In this document: positions 48,255-60,470 of the stretch, piece by piece | How the letters are laid out: each line of letters starts with the position of its first letter | Position numbering within the stretch: the stretch's first letter is position 1 | From: Austropuccinia psidii | Lineage: Eukaryota; Basidiomycota; Pucciniomycetes; Pucciniales; Sphaerophragmiaceae | Length of the DNA stretch: 64,000 nt | Assembly (NCBI GenBank): GCA_023105745.1 | Contig: JALGQZ010000002.1 | Span: 48,458,497-48,522,496, forward strand | Reading direction: 5' to 3' | The notes under the pieces: generated by a model | Told to the model about the DNA's origin: nothing | The model's input: the letters and a program-made list of their open reading frames with translations, nothing else | Database searches by the model: none | Made by a program: the position numbers and the translations under genes

Positions 48255-49090
48255 TTGGCTGTAGGAGCCTAAGTGAGGATACATATTAAGTAGAAAATAT
48301 ATTCATTAATTTGATTTAAATATATAAATTAGACAATGAATTTTTTGAAATAAATAAAAATATTTCAATTGATATAATTCAAATGAATATATTAAGAAAT
48401 ATCTTTCTTGCGCTGCAGGGGCCCAAGCAAGCATACATATTATAAGAATGAAGTCAAAAAATAAATTGTTTTTTTAAAATTTATTATTTTGAATTAACAA
48501 CAGAAAAATTAATTGGCTGTAGGAGCTCAAGTGAGGATACATATTAAGTAGAAAATATATTCATTAATTTGATTTAAATATATAAATTAGAAAATGAATT
48601 TTTTGAAATAAATAAAAATATTTCAATTGATATAATTCAAATAAATATATTAAGAAAATATCTTTCTTGCGCTGCAGGGGCCCAAGCAAGCATACATATT
48701 ATAAGAATGAAGTCAAAAAATAAATTGTTTTTTTAAAATTTATTATTTTGAATTAACAACAGAAAATTAAAATAAAAAAATAAATTGATTTTGTAAAATT
48801 AGCAAAAAATAATAGCTGGCTTGGGCTGTAGGAATAAATATTAAGAAAAATTATTTCAAATTAATAAAAGAGAATTAGATCAAAAAAAATAAATAAATTA
48901 TTTTAAGGTTAATATATAAATGAAAACTAGCTTGCTTGGGATGTAGGAGCCCAAGAAAGAATAAATATTAGAGAATATGTTTCTCTTTCAATTTGATTAT
49001 TTTAAAATAATACAAATAAAGATATTAATTGATTTAAAATTGATATATAAATCAAAAATAGCTTTCTTAGGCTCCTAGAGTCCAAGGAAG
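48255..49090. repeat. Array of seven GC-rich dyad motifs
   Basis: A motif of the form CTTGGGCT-loop-AGCCCAAG, with a gtagg or gcagg loop, occurs at about 48255, 48405, 48513, 48664, 48818 (right arm lost), 48930 and 49061. Spacings are about 105-155 bp in very AT-rich DNA. Four occurrences come from the 258-bp duplication and three are independent and more diverged. Each can form a short hairpin in either strand. This is the most ordered noncoding structure in the window; I do not know its class. Confidence 0.8.
48257..48772. repeat. Tandem duplication, 258-bp unit, two copies
   Basis: Copy 1 (48257-48514) and copy 2 (48515-48772) are almost identical, including the words gaggatacatattaagtag and cttgcgctgcaggggccc at the same offset. 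They differ by only a few substitutions and small indels, so the duplication is much younger than the surrounding decayed elements. Each unit carries two small GC-rich dyads. Confidence 0.93.
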
Positions 49091-49424
49091 CTCAAAAATT
49101 AAAAAATGAATGAATTATTTATTTCAAATCAAAATTTTTTGATTCTTTCAAAATGAATAATCAAATTAAAAAATGGCTTTTTTGGGAAGAGAAAGTTTTA
49201 AAATATGGTTTTTAGGTAAATGAGAAAATTGATTTGATTTCAAAAAGGAACTAATATGGGTATCTTTTAAATACAGGTATTTTGTTGTTATTATTATTAT
49301 TTAATTTTCATTAAAAAACATATTATTAATTCTAAAAAAAATTAATTTTGTCTAAATATATAAATATTGAAACAAATTATTAAAAAGAATTGAATTTTGC
49401 TTCCAAAGCCTCATAAAAAATCAA

Positions 49425-49640
49425 GGTGGTGTGAATGACCTTATGGTTAGAGCTACTGCCTCTCAAAATGGTTGAGAGGTTTTATATCTGATCCTGGGGG
49501 CTGGCCAGACTCACCTGTGGGAACCTGGGTTGTGAATCTGGGTGGTTGGTGACAATAGCTTTGACAAACCAAATCCAAATCATTTGTTCTTGGTGAAATA
49601 GGCAGGATCTGTTGGTTCAAAACACTCAGAAAGTACCTGG
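49425..49640 (+). mobile_element. Putative tRNA-derived SINE
   Basis: The head resembles an RNA polymerase III promoter. An A-box-like tgaccttatggttagagc (49436-49453) is followed 30-odd bases later by a degenerate B-box-like ctgatcctgg (about 49488-49498). Between them lies a 7-bp hairpin, CTCTCAA / TTGAGAG, at the anticodon-arm position. Beyond it, a GC-richer body (ctggccagactcacctgtgg, then ctgggtggttggtga) continues to about 49640. It does not fold into a complete tRNA by eye, so it is either a SINE or a tRNA pseudogene. The downstream end is approximate. Confidence 0.5.
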
Positions 49641-49949
49641 AATCTATTATATCATATGTTTCAATCTTTTCTCCAAACTAACATAAGAATAACTATTTTA
49701 CTTGAGGATACTTTTTGAACCAAGCTTTTTGAATCAATTACTTTATACAGAACAAACATTTTGCACTTAGGTGACACAAAAACACTGGTTAATATCATAA
49801 CATGTTTTTCACAAGACTTTTTGAAGTAATGACTATGCACAGTAAAGATATTTTGGACTCAATAGTAATGAATTCCAAGAAACAGGTAATCATAAGTAAG
49901 ATGATCCAAAGATGCTTCTACACATCTTGAATGACTTTTTCAATACCAA

Positions 49950-51984
49950 CTGTTTTAGGTAAGCTCATTATTAAATTAGACTAGGTAGGGTTTTTTTTCC
50001 ATGATTCACTAAAACCTAAAGCTAAATAGTCTTCATGGCAGTATTTGCTTGGGAAAATTGGGAAATAGGAATGATTTGAGAAAAAGATTTCATGAAAGAT
50101 CTCACATATTTACTTATTTGTGCATTTGAAAGTCTCTTTGACTTGCAAGAATTCATGTAATTTACAGAAGCTGGAGGGCTTTTTGGATGAACCACTGTGG
50201 TAATCAGCTGAGCACACCAGAAGTCCATGAACACCCCCTGTAAGCAAGACTGAAATCAGCTTTTAGCATGGCCTTCCAGCCCTCATTTGATCTTCAATTT
50301 TCACCAAGGCTTGACCAATTTTGTTGAAATATTCTGAGTAATTTTGGAATAAACTTTTCTGGAGGATATTATCAAAAAAGCCAGTAAAAGTTGGTGTTAA
50401 AATTACTGTTGGTGTAATACTAGTACCTTATTTAATTTCTTTGAGGAGTGGAGCCAGCGGGATTTTGTTCACCCTCAAAAATGAGCCCAGATATTGGATG
50501 TCACTAATTTAAGCAGACAAATAATTACTGGAAGTTGATTTATTAATATTGAGTGTAATCCGAGGGCTTTTACAATCCAGATACAGTGCAATGGCTTCAA
50601 AAATATATTTCCACTTAACTATTTTAATATTGTCTTGGTTGAGCTAGATTGTGCACCAATAGGTACAGTGTATGGAGGCCTTTGGGTATACCAGCAGGTA
50701 TGAACATGTGATTTTGAAATAATAGAAAGTTAAAAGTAATCTCATAGAGTAGGGGATCCTCAGATTTTGGTGAAAACATAGAAATGACTATAAAAACAAC
50801 AACAATTAGCTGGATAACTAATATAGATAATCTCTAAAACATTCTTTTCAAGCCTGATGGAGCTCTTAAAGGAACTCTTGAATTCTAATGTCCCTACCAC
50901 TCTTGTAGCAAATACCACATAGGAGATTGCTTGGAAATCCATCCTTTGGGACAAGTGATTTTAATCTCATTAAGGTCATTTGAATTAGTGAATGAAATTT
51001 GATCCAATCCTCACTTTTGAATACATGATATGACATTGGAATGTAATAAAATATATTTTCATGCAGAAATAACTTGAATTTAGAGGTATTGGTCAAGAAC
51101 CATAATCCACTGACAGGTCATTAGTTGCTTTAGTCAGTACAATTTCATTCTCAGCCACTGTGCTTTGAGTTTCTGTCCTGATATTTTTCTTGGTAAGGGT
51201 AGTTTGTGCCTAAGGCTCAGAATTTTGAATTTGCAGCATATTTTCATGATGATTTGGTGTTGCAATTTGAGGTTCATCATTATTTTAATTAGAACATGGA
51301 AAAAGAGCCTTAATTCCCCATTATTAACTTCAGTATAAAATTAAAAAGATTTCCCAATTTCCTTTTCCCTTTATTATTCGAAGTTTTGAACTCCCTTTTT
51401 AAAGAAATATTTGCCATTGTATCAATTTTAACATATGATTAAGGAGGTAGTTTATTTCCTGATTTAAATCCTAAATTTATGATCCAAAGATCTTAAGGTT
51501 TAATTTCAAATATATTACAAATTAATTTGATTATAAATATGATCACTATTGGCAACCAGTAGTTCTCTGGTCTTGTGGAGCTTCCCTCCTACATGCTGAG
51601 GAATATGCACATCTTTTGACATGCCCTATAATCTTGGGGCTATCTTTGATGAGCTATTTAAGAGCTTTTCCTTGATAATAACTTTGATTTCAGCCAAAAA
51701 AAGAAGCTCATTAGATATTTTGGTGGAAGAAGCCCAATGTGCATGGGTCTCTTCATGTTGCTCTTGTATATTATTTATGATTGATTGAGATACTGATAAC
51801 ACTGATTTGGTTAAAAATAAATTACATTCAAAAAAATACCTTCAAAAGGTTTTGGAGGTAGATTTGGGATGGCTTTACTAATGGCAATAATACTTTCACT
51901 TGATGAGCACTCCATATAAGAAGCTTCAGGATCACTGCTTTTCTTGTGAGAACCCAGATTGGAGGTTTTAATATTGGTGTCCAT
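49950..51984 (-). pseudogene. Unidentified coding remnant, likely transposon protein
   Basis: A minus-strand frame starts with ATG at 51984. It runs 58 codons with protein-like composition (MDTNIKTSNLGSHKK, then SDPEASYMECSSSESI and AIPNLPPKPFEG) and stops at 51811. Similar protein-like pieces follow downstream on the same strand in changing frames: an EETHAHWASSTKISNELLFL block (about 51750), WIKFHSLIQMTLMRLKSLVP and NLLCGICYKSGRD (50866-51096), and VHGLLVCSADYHSGSS (about 50230). The layout could be an ORF1 of a non-LTR or other element, but I recognise no catalytic motif. The call rests on composition and strand consistency alone. Confidence 0.35.
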
Positions 51985-53880
51985 ATAGAAAAAAAGAAGT
52001 AATTGTAGACAAAGACTGTATATGTGCCTAAAAGGGAAGTATCTTTATGAAACTATAAGAAAGGGTGGGAAATCTAAGCCACAAATTTAAATGAGCTTCC
52101 CTTTTATAAAATCAATGAGAAGACACAAAAGAGTCAGAGTTTTTAAATTTAATCTTTTCCTTAGAAGCTTTTAATTAATATAAAAATACAAAATAAAAAA
52201 TAGTTATGCACATAAAAATACCTATGAAAGTTTCTACTTGTTTCCCCTAGAAACTTAAACCTAACGAAAGCTATGATTACACTCAAGTTTCACACCTGTT
52301 ACCAAACCTTTTATTCCTTTTTGGTGTTTTCAAATTGATCAAGAATTCATTTGAGAAATAAATACAAAGAATTAAATAATTTCAAAATGTTCCAAGTGTG
52401 TTTAGATGTGTTCATAAGGTTAAATTTGATTTTATCAAAAAAAACACACTTAAACAACCAGCCCCTTGGAATAAAGCTTCATCCCACAATCCATTGTATT
52501 ATAAATCTGTTTGGCTATTGAGATGATTATTAAATTGAAAAAAATAAATAATGATTAATGCTACTCATTAATAATCATAATTTTCTCAAAAATTATATTA
52601 AAATGACATTCTGACTATACAAAAAGCTTTCCAATATCAGCTTTCATGTATGTAAAAGGTGTTCCTTTTTTCCAAAATATATAGATCCAATAACTACTCT
52701 TAGAGCCTTAAGATATTTAGATCAATTTATATCCCATCAAAAAATATAATTTTTCAAATCTTTGTTACTTCAAGATCTCAATTATTTAAAGAAGTATCCC
52801 CATAAACCCCCTTAATTTGCACATCTTTCATTTTGAGCCTGATTAAGCTCAAGTTGATACTAATTTAGCCCAATATAATGAATCAGAGTGTTCATATCCC
52901 TATAGAAATACTACATTAACTCCAAGGCAAACCTTACAGACTCACAAAATTCCACCACCAAAATTATTGCAATCTACAATGGAATAATTAAAACCCATTA
53001 AATCTTGGGATTTAAAGGAATGAGGGATAAATCAATTAAAAAGTGAAATTACTAAAACAAAACAATTTATTGAGTCCACTTCTCATTACAAACCAGTTCT
53101 TTTGGATCCTCATGAACAATTACCCCTGATTACTGACCCACATATATATTTACTGCAATGGATTTAAGCTTCCATATATTTCCAGTGAGAAAATAAGTTT
53201 TAAATTATTTGAATAACTCTATAGTGGAATTACAGCTACCTTAAATTTCAAGGCTCAATGATGTAGATACCTTGATCTTGTTTGCAAAGTAGTGGGATAA
53301 AAGACATGGTTATTCATTGAAAATGAAGAATTCTTGCCAAGGGAAGAATATTTACTTGGGAAAAGAATGATATGGTGAATATATAAGCCTTAAAAGACCT
53401 TAACAGAGGAATTCAACAACAAAAAATGTGGATTCAATTTCAGGCTCACAGGCTCTATTCCTGCTCATAGTAATCATCAGATATACTGTATGTATTGATT
53501 GTTTGCTTATAGATAAGGTGATATCCATTCTGAGGAATTTCAAACAATTTAGCTTGACAGATCTTGCTATTGGATTTGGTCCCACTAGAAAGCCTGCATA
53601 AACATCCACCCTCTAAATCCCCATCAGTACATCCTGTAAATTTCCAGCTTAATGAGAAATAACAGGTGCAAGTTCAAGGATTAATGAAGTCAAGTTTTTG
53701 GCTTGATCTGATGTTCAGCCAGCTTTATTACCAAGGAAATACCTGTAACACCAGAAGAGATATTTATAGCTACAAAAGAAACCTGTAAATCAAGAAAAAA
53801 AATGGGAAATCTCATTAATATTCTCAAAGATAGAAATTGGATAAACAATAATCAATAAAGACAAATGAAGATATTACCAA
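51985..53880. other. AT-rich DNA, no gene seen
   Basis: No recognised gene. The part nearest 53.4-53.9 kb may include badly decayed N-terminal sequence of the MULE transposase. The minus-strand open stretch at 53400-53609 lies opposite that and has no motif. Confidence 0.45.
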
Positions 53881-53884
53881 ACTA

Positions 53885-55500
53885 TTATTTTAACACCCAG
53901 ACTCCATTTATTTGGGTCCTATAAGCCACCATGTGATATTGATTGATTCCACTTACTCAACATCTAAGCCACTTTTTCACATGGTTAGCCAAATTTCAAC
54001 TGATAACAAATTCTCATTATTCTTTTGCTACATGGAACAAGAAAATGATCATGGATAAATAAGGGCCCTTCAAGAACTCAAAAATCTATTTCAGCCACCA
54101 TGAATTCTCAAGGTTATTATGACAGATTGTGAGCCAGATCTGAAGTTTGCTATTGAATTGGTCTTTCCTAGCTCAACTGAGAATTATTGCACATGGAAAA
54201 TTAGTAAAAGTATTATTAAAAATTGTCACAAATATTTTGAAGAGGATGATTGGAAGGATTAGCAGAAATCCTGGAATATACCTGTCTGCTCCAAGTCAGC
54301 TTATCAGTATGAGAAAAATCTTGAGAAAATTAAGGATAAGAAAAATGATTTCTCAGGTACATGGGAATATATCTCAAAAGACCTACTTCCATTCAAAGAA
54401 TGATCTGTCACTTTTTGGGAAAGTCAGCATCCTAACCTCAGAAATAAAGCTGGCTCTCATGTTGAATATGCACACTCCTAGATAAAATAATTCATTAAGA
54501 ATTCTAATTGAGTGCTTTCAAAAGTATTCCAAAGTTTGAAAACAGAAATTGATATTCAAATGGAGAAAATCCACCATAATATTGAAAAAAAGAGTCCTCA
54601 AATCTACTGATGTTTTCCCCACCTTTCAAGAAGATACTTTATACTATATAAAGAAAAGAAATAAAAATTATTGAAGAAACATCTCAAAATCTCAAAGACC
54701 AACCAAATCTTCAGCCATTCTCGAAGAGACTTATTAATGAAATGTGAATACCTTTCTTTCATGAAATTGAGAGACTTCTTAATACTAAGGGCTATATTGG
54801 AACTGAAGATTTCCATCCACAATGGAATATTCTTTATAGTCCCCTTGAAGTAGGTCCCATTTTATTCATGCTAAAATAATGTTTAACAGGAAATTGATTC
54901 TAATCCACAATTAAATTTGAAAAAAAGAAAAATATTGAAGAGGAAGCTGACAAGCTTGAAGTACAATTAAAAAAGAAATGGGAAATAAGAGTAAGGAGTT
55001 ACTTAGCTTTCAATACACAACCATTAAGCTTTGCAACACCAAAAAAGGAGTTTATTTCAGGGGTAGTCAATCACTGAAAAGGAAAAGAGTAAAGTCTACC
55101 AAAAGGCTTCCATCCAAGTTTAAAATAAAGCATAATATCCTCAATTATTTACTATTGTTCCAAAAGCTCAATATATGAGGAGAAAAATGTGCTTATTGAT
55201 TGAAAAAGAAACAATACCAGAGGATAAAACTACTAAAAAAAGAAAATGCAAGTTATTAAGTTCTATAGGACAATTGGAAATAAAATTGAGACCCCAAAAT
55301 AATTCAAATTTGTTGCAAGAACAGGTGAGTAGTGGATGAATTTTGGTATCAAAATGAATCACTGAAAAATAACACCTTTTTGTAGAATTTCTATATCAAT
55401 CAGATAAAGCCACAATCAATGCACAAGATTATTGATAAGATTTTTAATCCTCCTTCAGATGGGAATTGTGGGTTTCATGTGGTGGCAAAAGTAAATAAAG
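53885..55500 (+). pseudogene. MULE (Mutator-like) transposase remnant
   Basis: The DDE triad neighbourhoods of a MULE transposase can be followed: HHVILIDSTYSTSK (first Asp codon 53945-53947), DNKFSLFFCYMEQEN, ILKVIMTDCEPDLKFAIELVF (second Asp 54125-54127), the NYCTWKISKSIIKNC block where the usual CxxH motif has Lys for His, and HVEYAHS (Glu 54464-54466). Further on, an extended C-terminal region includes PSDGNCGFHVVAKV (about 55452-55490), which looks like the Asp/Cys active-site motif of an OTU-type cysteine protease found on some MULE transposases. In-frame stops and frame changes occur throughout. The intact enzyme would carry out cut-and-paste transposition. No terminal inverted repeats were recognised. 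Confidence 0.82.
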
Positions 55501-56895
55501 CTTCTCTTAAAATCTAGACATATTACTTGCATATAGAAAATTTAGTTTGGTTTTTCATTGGGAAATCTGTTTTAAAATGTCTCAGATCAATCACCCATCT
55601 GGAATGTATTTAGCAGTCACTTGGATGAGTGTATTTAGAAAACTACATCCATGAAAGGCATGAAGGAGTATCTGAGACCAAAATTTCATATGGAGGAATA
55701 GGTGCAGGAATATTATGATTCTATATATAATAGTATGAATTAGAATGTTATTAAAGTAAAATTGTTATGGCCAAATACGGTATTCCATAAGATTCTTTCA
55801 CCAGGCTCAAGCTCATAAAACCCAAAAACAGCAATAAACTCTACCCACAGGCAGACTTACATTCCATTTTCACATAAAATCTCATCTTCAAATCAAGAAT
55901 ATTCAGTTTATTCATGATTCCATAGCACAGGAACCAAATGGAAGTATATGTGCTAAAAACATTATTATTAAATTTCATTTTGAATATTTAAAAATAAAGT
56001 CATATATAGAAAACTACTTACAACAAGAAAGGTACTTGCCTGTAAATTATGCAACCAAACCAATTTTATCCTCTTCTTACAGCCACAGGACTCATGAAGC
56101 AAGAAAAGGACACAAGAATAAGCTACACAGCCACATTATATTCCAAAACAAGGAGATTCACATGATTCAAAGCTCAACCCACTGGAATTCCTGAAAGTGA
56201 TTCCCAGAATAGCAATAGTAATACCCCATTTTTTATCCTTAGTAGCCCCACTTAGAAATTCAAAACAGACTCAAATTTAGTAGTACAAAGTCCTAAAACC
56301 TTATAACAAACAAGCTGCATGAGGTAAACACCTTTATTTGAATCTCAACCGCACATTTGTGCACATAATGTTTCAAGCCAAAAAGCTATATCATCCCATG
56401 AAAAACAGGAAATACATCACCTTACCTCACTTTAAAGTTCAAAAAGAAGAAAAATGGCCATTATACCTGCCCAAACTACACAGCCACTTTGACCAAGCAT
56501 GAAACATGACATATGCAAGGGAAATCCAAGGCCACCATGGGATACTTAACCAACTAGTTGAATATGATATCAAAGAAAAAAGGCTTCAAAAAATAAAAAT
56601 ACCCAGAAAAAATGAAATAACCTCATGCTGTGGTATTCCATACCTTAATGGTGCAGTTTCAAGTGAAATTTCACTTACAGGGCTAAAAATTGAAGACTCA
56701 AGAAAGAAAAACTTGTGATTAATCAATTAAAAGAGGTGAATTTGGTAGTAAAATGGCTTGAAATTAATAAGTAAGTATAACCCTATAATAAAATCCTAGA
56801 AGGATAGTCTATTTGATTAAAAGCATAAGAATAAAATAAGGAAAATAAAAGGACAACCCAGCAAAAAATGTTCAAGTTACAAATAAAAGAGGAAG
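55501..56895. other. Unassigned DNA after the MULE remnant
   Basis: Besides the short repeat at 55590-55710 (shared with 43270-43425, inverted), the sequence becomes C/A-rich with no recognised domain. A 70-codon plus frame (56506-56718) is not supported. A purine-rich tract ends directly before the candidate LTR at 56896. Confidence 0.45.
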
Positions 56896-58345
56896 TGTAA
56901 TGCTCAAGTTTCCCCTGCTCTTCTAAACCTTTGAATTACTCAGAAATGAAGTTATTAAATTGAGGCCACTTCAATAAGGAATAAATGAAAATGGTATTAA
57001 TCAACAGTCACAAGACAGAAGAAAAATCAATTAATTTATGCAAGGAAAATCCATCAAAAGCCTTAAACTACACAGAATATCTGTTGAAACACAAATACAG
57101 CCACCTGATAAGCCAGGAAAGATAAAGAAAAAAAACAAAAAAAGTCAAATTAAGTAAAATTCAGTTCAATACAGGAAAACTAGCACCCCCAAAATACACA
57201 AAATTCTCAACCTGCAGTTCAAAAAGTGCACAGACCTATGGTGCAATAACTGTACAAAATCATCTCATCCCACCAAATGTGGTGCAACACACCAAAAAAA
57301 TGGTGAAATACCTTCAAGAAATGACATCATCCAAAATTCCTCAGCAAAGAAGGTTTAGCCAGATTACATAATAATTCATAAAAATGTTGCAATAAACTGA
57401 AGATATGGTACAAGAACTCCAAGAAATGACATTATCTCAAAATTCCTCACAAGCAAACACATCCAAGATTACATAATAATACATAAAAATGGCTCAATCA
57501 ACCAAGAAATGGTATCTAACCACTATAAAAAAATTATCCTAGCCAAAGGAAGTGAAAAAAACTCTAAGTACCTTGTTTTTGAGTACCTCTATGGGGATAT
57601 CAAAGAATATAAATAGAGGGACTCTCTCCCTTATTTTCTCCTCTTCTCTTCATGCAATAAGCTATATCTCAAGAAGGAGAATAATTTTTTATCCCTCACT
57701 AGTAGGTAGATCTAGTATCATTATTAAATGAAAATTATATACCCAGAAGGAGAATAATTCATCCACTCCTTACTAGCAGGATAATCTAGTTATTTTATCA
57801 AAGTACTATAAACTTATAATTTTCATCCATACTGATTTCTAATTAACACCAGTTAACAGAAGGTCTACATTATTTTTTTAATCCACCCTGTGTTTAAATC
57901 AATAGCCTTATAATTATAATACTATCAATAATACCCATACAATTGAGTTTATCCCCATAAGCCCTATATTATAAAGAAAAAGTATTCATCTTATAGCTTT
58001 ATATTGAAAATATCTTACAGATATATATAGCTATATAAAAAATTAAGCTTATATTATATCATATAGCTCATATATTTGACAAATATCCCTTATCTATTAA
58101 ATAATACCTTACAATTTAGTGATTAAATCTCTTATTGTTCTAATATATTAGCAATCAACCACTAAAGCCATCCAGTATTATAAAAGCTATAACATCAAAT
58201 TCAACTTACCCTTATACTATATATTAGTACTTATATATTGAATCAACCTCTTCTACTATTAAGGTCTTACCCTTATATCATTTTGTATTATTATTTAAAC
58301 ATTATACTTTATAATGTCTTCACATATAAGTTACTTATCTGATCA
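56896..58345 (+). repeat. Candidate 5' LTR of the right-hand retroelement
   Basis: This is a 1.45-kb stretch starting TGTAATGC and ending TGATCA, immediately upstream of the leader and gag frame of the element that runs off the window. It contains a TATA box (TATAAATAGAGGG, 57608) followed by a C/T-rich segment, as in an LTR U3/R boundary, and two internal tandem duplications (105-bp offset at 57315/57420; about 71-bp offset at 57674/57745). The ttgggtctgatagagcc sequence after its end is where a primer-binding site would sit. The matching 3' LTR lies outside the window, so both ends are provisional. Confidence 0.45.
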
Positions 58346-58814
58346 TTTGTTGGGTCTGATAGAGCCTGATTAAACGTCTTCTCCAGTTGTGAATCCACAG
58401 TCTTAAAATTGATTTGTGAGCTCTGTAGGTAGATTTTTTAGTATATTAAGAGAGGCAGCTAAAACACAATTAGAACCCTTGGTTACAAGATTATTTTAGA
58501 GATTTGAAACTTTTTACCTGTGATTTCCCCCCCAAGGAATGCCTTATTTAATCCTAAACTAAAAGGAGTTCCACATCTGGTGTCCCAAAAGTGCTGAATT
58601 TCAACTTCATAATTCATTAATCAGTCAATCATAAATAAAGAAGATAACCAAATCAGCTTAGCTCACAGAAAACTTACTATTTCTAAAGAATTGATCATCA
58701 ACACATCTATACAATCTGGAATATGGAAACAGATAAAATTTCAAATCATCATCATCATCACCTTCAAAATTCTCAAATTAATAATATCATTTTTTATTAT
58801 CCAGTAAAAGAAAG
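58346..58814 (+). other. Leader between the candidate LTR and gag
   Basis: No coding domain was recognised. The first 20 or so bases are where a tRNA primer-binding site is expected, but I cannot match them to a tRNA 3' end with confidence. Confidence 0.4.
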
Positions 58815-60470
58815 AAAACCAGGAAATCAAACACCCAGGATATTGATTTATTAATTGCAACACCAAGAACAGAACAGAAGGAAAAGGAAGAATTAAGGAT
58901 ATTTTTCTTCACGATAATTCAAAAAGCAAAGAAAAGCAAGAAAAGTACAAAACGATTTGAAGGATTGGTTTACCAAGTAGAAAGGGATCAAAAGTCAACA
59001 TCTAACTTACATCCATTACCTGAAGATACTGTAGAAGGACGGTATGCACAAGGGGGTGAATAATAAGGTCAAACAGTACAAATGCAGAGTATTATGAAGC
59101 AAATATAATATTCATTATTAACACAAAGAAAAAAAGGAAAACAAAAATAACAAGAATCTTACACACCTGGAGCTATTCCAAGTGAGCCCACATAATGAAG
59201 GCATGTTAGACTTGTAGATTCACCAATATCACCTACAGCTGGTCCTAGAGAAACTTCTACTCCAGAAACAGAGCAAAGAACTCAAAATATTCAAAGGAGA
59301 GTTTTTGTCAATACACCTAATAAGCCAAGTACATTGCAGCAGCAAGCTCCAAGACAAGAAAGAAATATGGTTAAAATTAAAGCAAAAGATTACAGCCTAA
59401 AGTTTTATGGAGAAGAAGGAGGAACATTTATCAGGAAAGTGGAAAGAATAGATCAAATTGAAGGAGAAAAATATGAAGAAATAGCAATGAAAATGGCATT
59501 TTGGAAAACAGAACTAAGAATTGGTGATGCAATTGAAGCTATGCCAGGTTATTAAGAGATAAATTGGACACAGCTTAAGAAAGATCTTATAACAAAATGA
59601 GGAAGAGTTGAACCTGAAAGAAGCTACAGAAAATACTCACTCATTAATATTTTTAATGATACTCAAGAAGATGGAGGAATTGGCAGTCTATCACAATATA
59701 AGAAATTTATCAAAGAGTATGAAGCTATTGTTACTTACCTATAAAGATACAAGTATATTTATCAAGATAACATGTTCAATTAAGACCTATTTTGCTTTAT
59801 TTCAGCTGATTTTAAAGGTTCCATAAGTAAGGAAATGATTAAAGATAATGTCATGGTTAGAGCTGAAGATGGAGGATACCTTGTACTACCCATGAATATC
59901 CTAAAGAAGTATATTGAGAAAGAATTGGAAACTAGAATATTAGTCACCAAAAAATTCTCAGAATCAAGATTTAAAGAAAGAAATGTGACTGAAAACAAAG
60001 CTAAAGTCCACTTTAAAGAAGATTCCTTTCCAGGAATGAATGAAGCCTTCAAAAAAATGAAAGAGATCACTGAAGAACTCAAAGAGAAATACTTTGAAAG
60101 TATGAAGCAGCCTCCAATTGAGAATGAGGATGTTCAGAATTTTATGGAGAAACTTGAATAATTGAGAAATTTTTATAAGCCTAAAAAGCTAAATTTAATA
60201 AATAAACAATCTAATAATCAACAATTAAAACCAAGAAATGACCTACCTCCATTCTCACAAAGGCATGTTTCTTATGCACCAAAAAAACATACCAAAGCCC
60301 TATGTCAAATGTTACTACTGTCTGAAAGAAGGGAATTCAGTAAATAGATGCAAATATCTCTTTGAAGATAAGAATAAAAAATGGGTCAGCGGACAAGGAG
60401 GTGAATTTTTTATTTCCCGACTGGCAAAGAGTTTCAACTGATGGAAAAACTTCTCCATAGAAGTTAGTTG
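58815..60470 (+). pseudogene. Gag of the right-hand retroelement
   Basis: Readable blocks in order: a Lys/Glu-rich N-terminal part with FEGLVYQVERDQKS (about 58960), SPISPTAGPRETSTPE (about 59225), the capsid-like block YSLKFYGEEGGTFIRKVERI through AIEAMPGY (59392-59555), NIFNDTQEDGGIGSLSQYKKF (about 59650), the coiled-coil-like MIKDNVMVRAEDGGYLVLPM onward (59835-60161), and a zinc knuckle CYYCLKEGNSVNRC (about 60307-60348) in which the His ligand is Asn. Stops and frameshifts separate the blocks. An intact protein would form the particle shell and bind element RNA. Confidence 0.85.

Noticed and set aside
48255..49090. CRISPR-like array
   Set aside because: Spacing is irregular, the sequences between dyads are themselves duplicated, and the setting is eukaryotic, so this is a tandem repeat with dyads.
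49425..49500. Functional tRNA gene
   Set aside because: The acceptor stem and T-arm do not pair convincingly and the B-box is degenerate.
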